Source: Butyrivibrio sp. XPD2006 (GTDB lineage Bacteria; Bacillota; Clostridia; Lachnospirales; Lachnospiraceae). Taken from it: a DNA stretch of 64,000 nucleotides. This document shows positions 62,790-64,000 of this stretch, in pieces. Location: assembly GCF_000420865.1 (NCBI RefSeq), contig NZ_ATVT01000007.1, positions 158,391 through 222,390 of the forward strand, written 5' to 3'. A program made the translations under genes and the position numbers. The stretch's first letter is position 1, and the number at the start of each line of letters is the position of its first letter. Below the pieces are notes generated by a model. That model made no database searches. It was not told the origin of the DNA and was given only the letters and a program-made list of their open reading frames with translations.

Positions 62790-62818
62790 AGTATAAAGGG
62801 CGTATTATGCGTTGTCAA
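62790..62818 (-). promoter_or_regulatory. Near-consensus promoter of the leader-GNAT transcript
   Basis: Minus-strand TTGACA (62813-62818), 17 bp, TATACT (62790-62795), 34 bp before the leader ATG. The strongest sigma-A match in the window. Confidence 0.8.
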
Positions 62819-62858
62819 CATAATTTTCAGTCTATAGGCTATTTTTACTGACAATTCA

Positions 62859-63587
62859 TCACTTGCCACAAAATACTTTAATTGCCTGATAGACAAACTC
62901 TGCGGTTCCGGCTCCGCCCATCTTGTCGATGTTTTCGGTGAACTCACCGCCTCCGGCATACATCTTGCCAAGACTAAAGAGTATCTCATCAGTGCACTTG
63001 TAGAAATGTTCGGTGATATAGTCCTGAAGCTTCCTGACCTGAGTCTGTACCTTGGCGGATGCGTGATCTGAGTCCTTCATTGCACCGAACTCCTCAAATA
63101 TCTTCATGAAATCTGCCATCATATCTGCCTTTTCTGATTCAGTGCGGTTCTTATCCTTTTCTTCAAACTCTTTGAATTCGGGAGTCTTTCCCCACTGCTC
63201 TTTTGCTCTTTTTGCGTATTCATCTATCTTACTTAAGTCAAATGCTGTAAAATCCAATTTTCTCACTCCTCTCAGTTTTAATCCTTTGCACATTTCGATC
63301 AGATTCTCGATATGCTCCTTCTTTAGTTCCAGGAGCTCAATCTGCTGATCCAGTGCTTTCCTCTTGTCAAAATCAGATCTGGTCACAATTTCTTTTATGT
63401 CTTTTAGCGGAAACTCCAGTTCCCTGAACAGTAAAATCTGTTGCAGCTTCTCCAGGGCTGCATCGTCATACAGCCTGTAACCGGCACCGGTATACTCCGC
63501 CGGCGCAAGAAGTCCTATTTTGTCGTAATACTGCAAAGTGCGTATACTCACTCCTGTCAGTTTACTTACTTCATTTACTGTCATCAT
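62859..63587 (-). CDS. MerR family regulator with TipAS drug-binding domain
   Basis: A 242-residue regulator: N-terminal MerR DNA-binding domain (VNEVSKLTGVSIRTLQYYDKIGLL, quoted in part: VSIRTLQYYDKIGLL; then YRLYDDAALEKLQQI), dimerisation coiled coil (about 80-115) and a C-terminal TipAS domain (about 120-242; EFGAMKDSDHASAKVQTQVR, LGKMYAGGGEF). TipAS domains of TipAL bind thiopeptide antibiotics and relatives. The start ATG at 63587 lies nine bases after GGAG; GTG 63605 in the same frame is less likely. Divergent sites: a dyad overlaps its own -10. It is just upstream of the leader-GNAT unit. Confidence 0.9.
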   Translation of the reverse strand: MMTVNEVSKLTGVSIRTLQYYDKIGLLAPAEYTGAGYRLYDDAALEKLQQILLFRELEFPLKDIKEIVTRSDFDKRKALDQQIELLELKKEHIENLIEMCKGLKLRGVRKLDFTAFDLSKIDEYAKRAKEQWGKTPEFKEFEEKDKNRTESEKADMMADFMKIFEEFGAMKDSDHASAKVQTQVRKLQDYITEHFYKCTDEILFSLGKMYAGGGEFTENIDKMGGAGTAEFVYQAIKVFCGK

Positions 63588-63607
63588 GGCTTTCATCTCC
63601 TTCACGT

Positions 63608-63630
63608 GTAATTATAGCTTAAACTATTAC
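63608..63630. promoter_or_regulatory. Dyad over the -10 box of the MerR-TipAS gene
   Basis: GTAATTATAG (63608-63617) and CTATTAC (63624-63630) form an imperfect dyad; the minus-strand TATAAT at 63611-63616 is the probable -10 box of the regulator gene. Candidate autoregulatory operator. Confidence 0.4.
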
Positions 63631-63672
63631 GTAAGGTCAGGGTCAACAGTTTTTTGCAAAAAATTCCTAAAA

Positions 63673-64000
63673 TGTAAAAGTTAATTCTTGTTTGTAAGGT
63701 TAAATTCTATGTAGCTGAATTTACTCTTACATGATAACCTAGTCAGGCAGTGGATTCCTCCATCCATAAATAGGAGGTTTACATAATGTCTGACGATAAT
63801 AAATATGACCAGAAACACCTTACTACCAGCCAGAGAATAAAAGTTGAAAAGGGGCTGAATGATGGTAAATCCTTTGCTGAGATAGGAAGGATTGTAGGAA
63901 AACATCCTACAACCATCAGCAAAGAAGTTAAAAAGTATCGCACCTTCCAACCACGAGAAAAGAATGACGATCCGCAAAGGTGTGCATTATATAAGGAATG
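63673..64000 (+). mobile_element. Left end of an IS30-type insertion sequence (runs off the window)
   Basis: Upstream of the transposase gene are two direct copies of a 16-base unit (TGTAAAAGTTAATTCT at 63673 and TGTAAGGTTAAATTCT at 63693) and one inverted copy (GAATTTACTCTTACA, 63717-63731). These are likely the terminal repeat and transposase-binding region. The exact end is not certain, and the right end is outside. Confidence 0.6.
63786..64000 (+). CDS. IS30 family transposase, N-terminal part
   Basis: The frame is open to the right edge (71 codons seen). It starts MSDDNKYDQKHLTTSQRIKV with ribosome site AGGAGG, and has the HTH_38 pattern of IS30 transposases: SQRIKVEKGLNDGKSFAEIG and GKHPTTISKEVKKY. 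The DDE catalytic domain would lie beyond the window. The first 40 residues show the usual IS30 DNA-binding helix-turn-helix. No disruption is seen in the part present, so the element may be intact. Confidence 0.85.
   Translation, partial: MSDDNKYDQKHLTTSQRIKVEKGLNDGKSFAEIGRIVGKHPTTISKEVKKYRTFQPREKNDDPQRCALYKE

Noticed and set aside
63693..63731. Hairpin before the transposase as an attC-like or riboswitch element
   Set aside because: Arms are the IS repeat units themselves and no conserved riboswitch core is visible.
1..64000. CRISPR arrays, tRNA and rRNA genes, prophage genes
   Set aside because: Gaps between genes are short and were read; none shows regular repeats, cloverleaf folds or rRNA sequence, and no phage structural or integrase gene was found.

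Overview
The window looks like the chromosome of a Lachnospiraceae bacterium, most likely Butyrivibrio or Pseudobutyrivibrio. This is an inference from gene content: a glgC-glgD glycogen pair, several YesM/YesN-type two-component systems beside sugar importers, multi-transmembrane GGDEF/EAL proteins, DUF6765 and DUF1848 proteins, strong AGGAGG ribosome sites and moderately low GC. No rRNA, tRNA, CRISPR array or prophage was seen. Most genes are on the minus strand, so operons read from high to low coordinates.

Layout. 1-1602: BlaR1/BlaI-type antibiotic sensor-repressor pair, cut by the left edge. 1747-12825: a YtfQ-type (galactofuranose-like) sugar importer, with a histidine kinase, an unusual lipoprotein carrying two fused sugar-binding modules, a DUF1848 protein and an AraC-type response regulator; a 130-bp fold-back sits between regulator and importer. 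12961-15763: small operon of a degenerate-GGDEF membrane protein, a DUF6765 protein and an HdeD/DUF308-like membrane protein. 15881-20665: AfuABC/FbpABC-type importer plus MgtC/SapB. 20795-32035: seven tightly packed signalling genes ending in an HptRSA-like trio (binding protein, kinase, regulator) and starting with an EAL-HDOD protein, a 1265-residue EAL-histidine kinase hybrid, a double-receiver protein and a degenerate GGDEF-EAL protein. 32160-39348: glycosyltransferase, glgCD and two chemotaxis receptors. 39489-43802: small proteins, a lipoprotein and a 937-residue flavin/iron-sulfur oxidoreductase. 43937-52978: oligopeptide importer oppABCDF with an oligoendopeptidase F. 53096-62008: housekeeping and accessory genes (Dak1_2-like fragment, AlkD, PAP2 phosphatase, MFS pump, YhhN, acetyltransferase plus SGNH esterase, cardiolipin synthase, inositol phosphatase-like enzyme, nucleoside phosphorylase). 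62027-64000: GNAT acetyltransferase behind a leader peptide and terminator, a MerR-TipAS regulator, and the 5' part of an IS30-type insertion sequence.

How it fits together. Two importers each have their own extracellular sensor made of a binding protein and a LytS/YesM kinase, so the cell probably measures the sugar outside before making the importer. The second sensor is co-transcribed with membrane proteins whose GGDEF and EAL domains all appear to lack catalytic residues, which suggests signalling by protein contact or ligand binding rather than by c-di-GMP turnover. This operon is my main candidate for an undescribed system. Two drug-resistance-like genes (MFS pump, GNAT) each lie behind a short leader reading frame and a terminator hairpin, a layout typical of ribosome-mediated attenuation.
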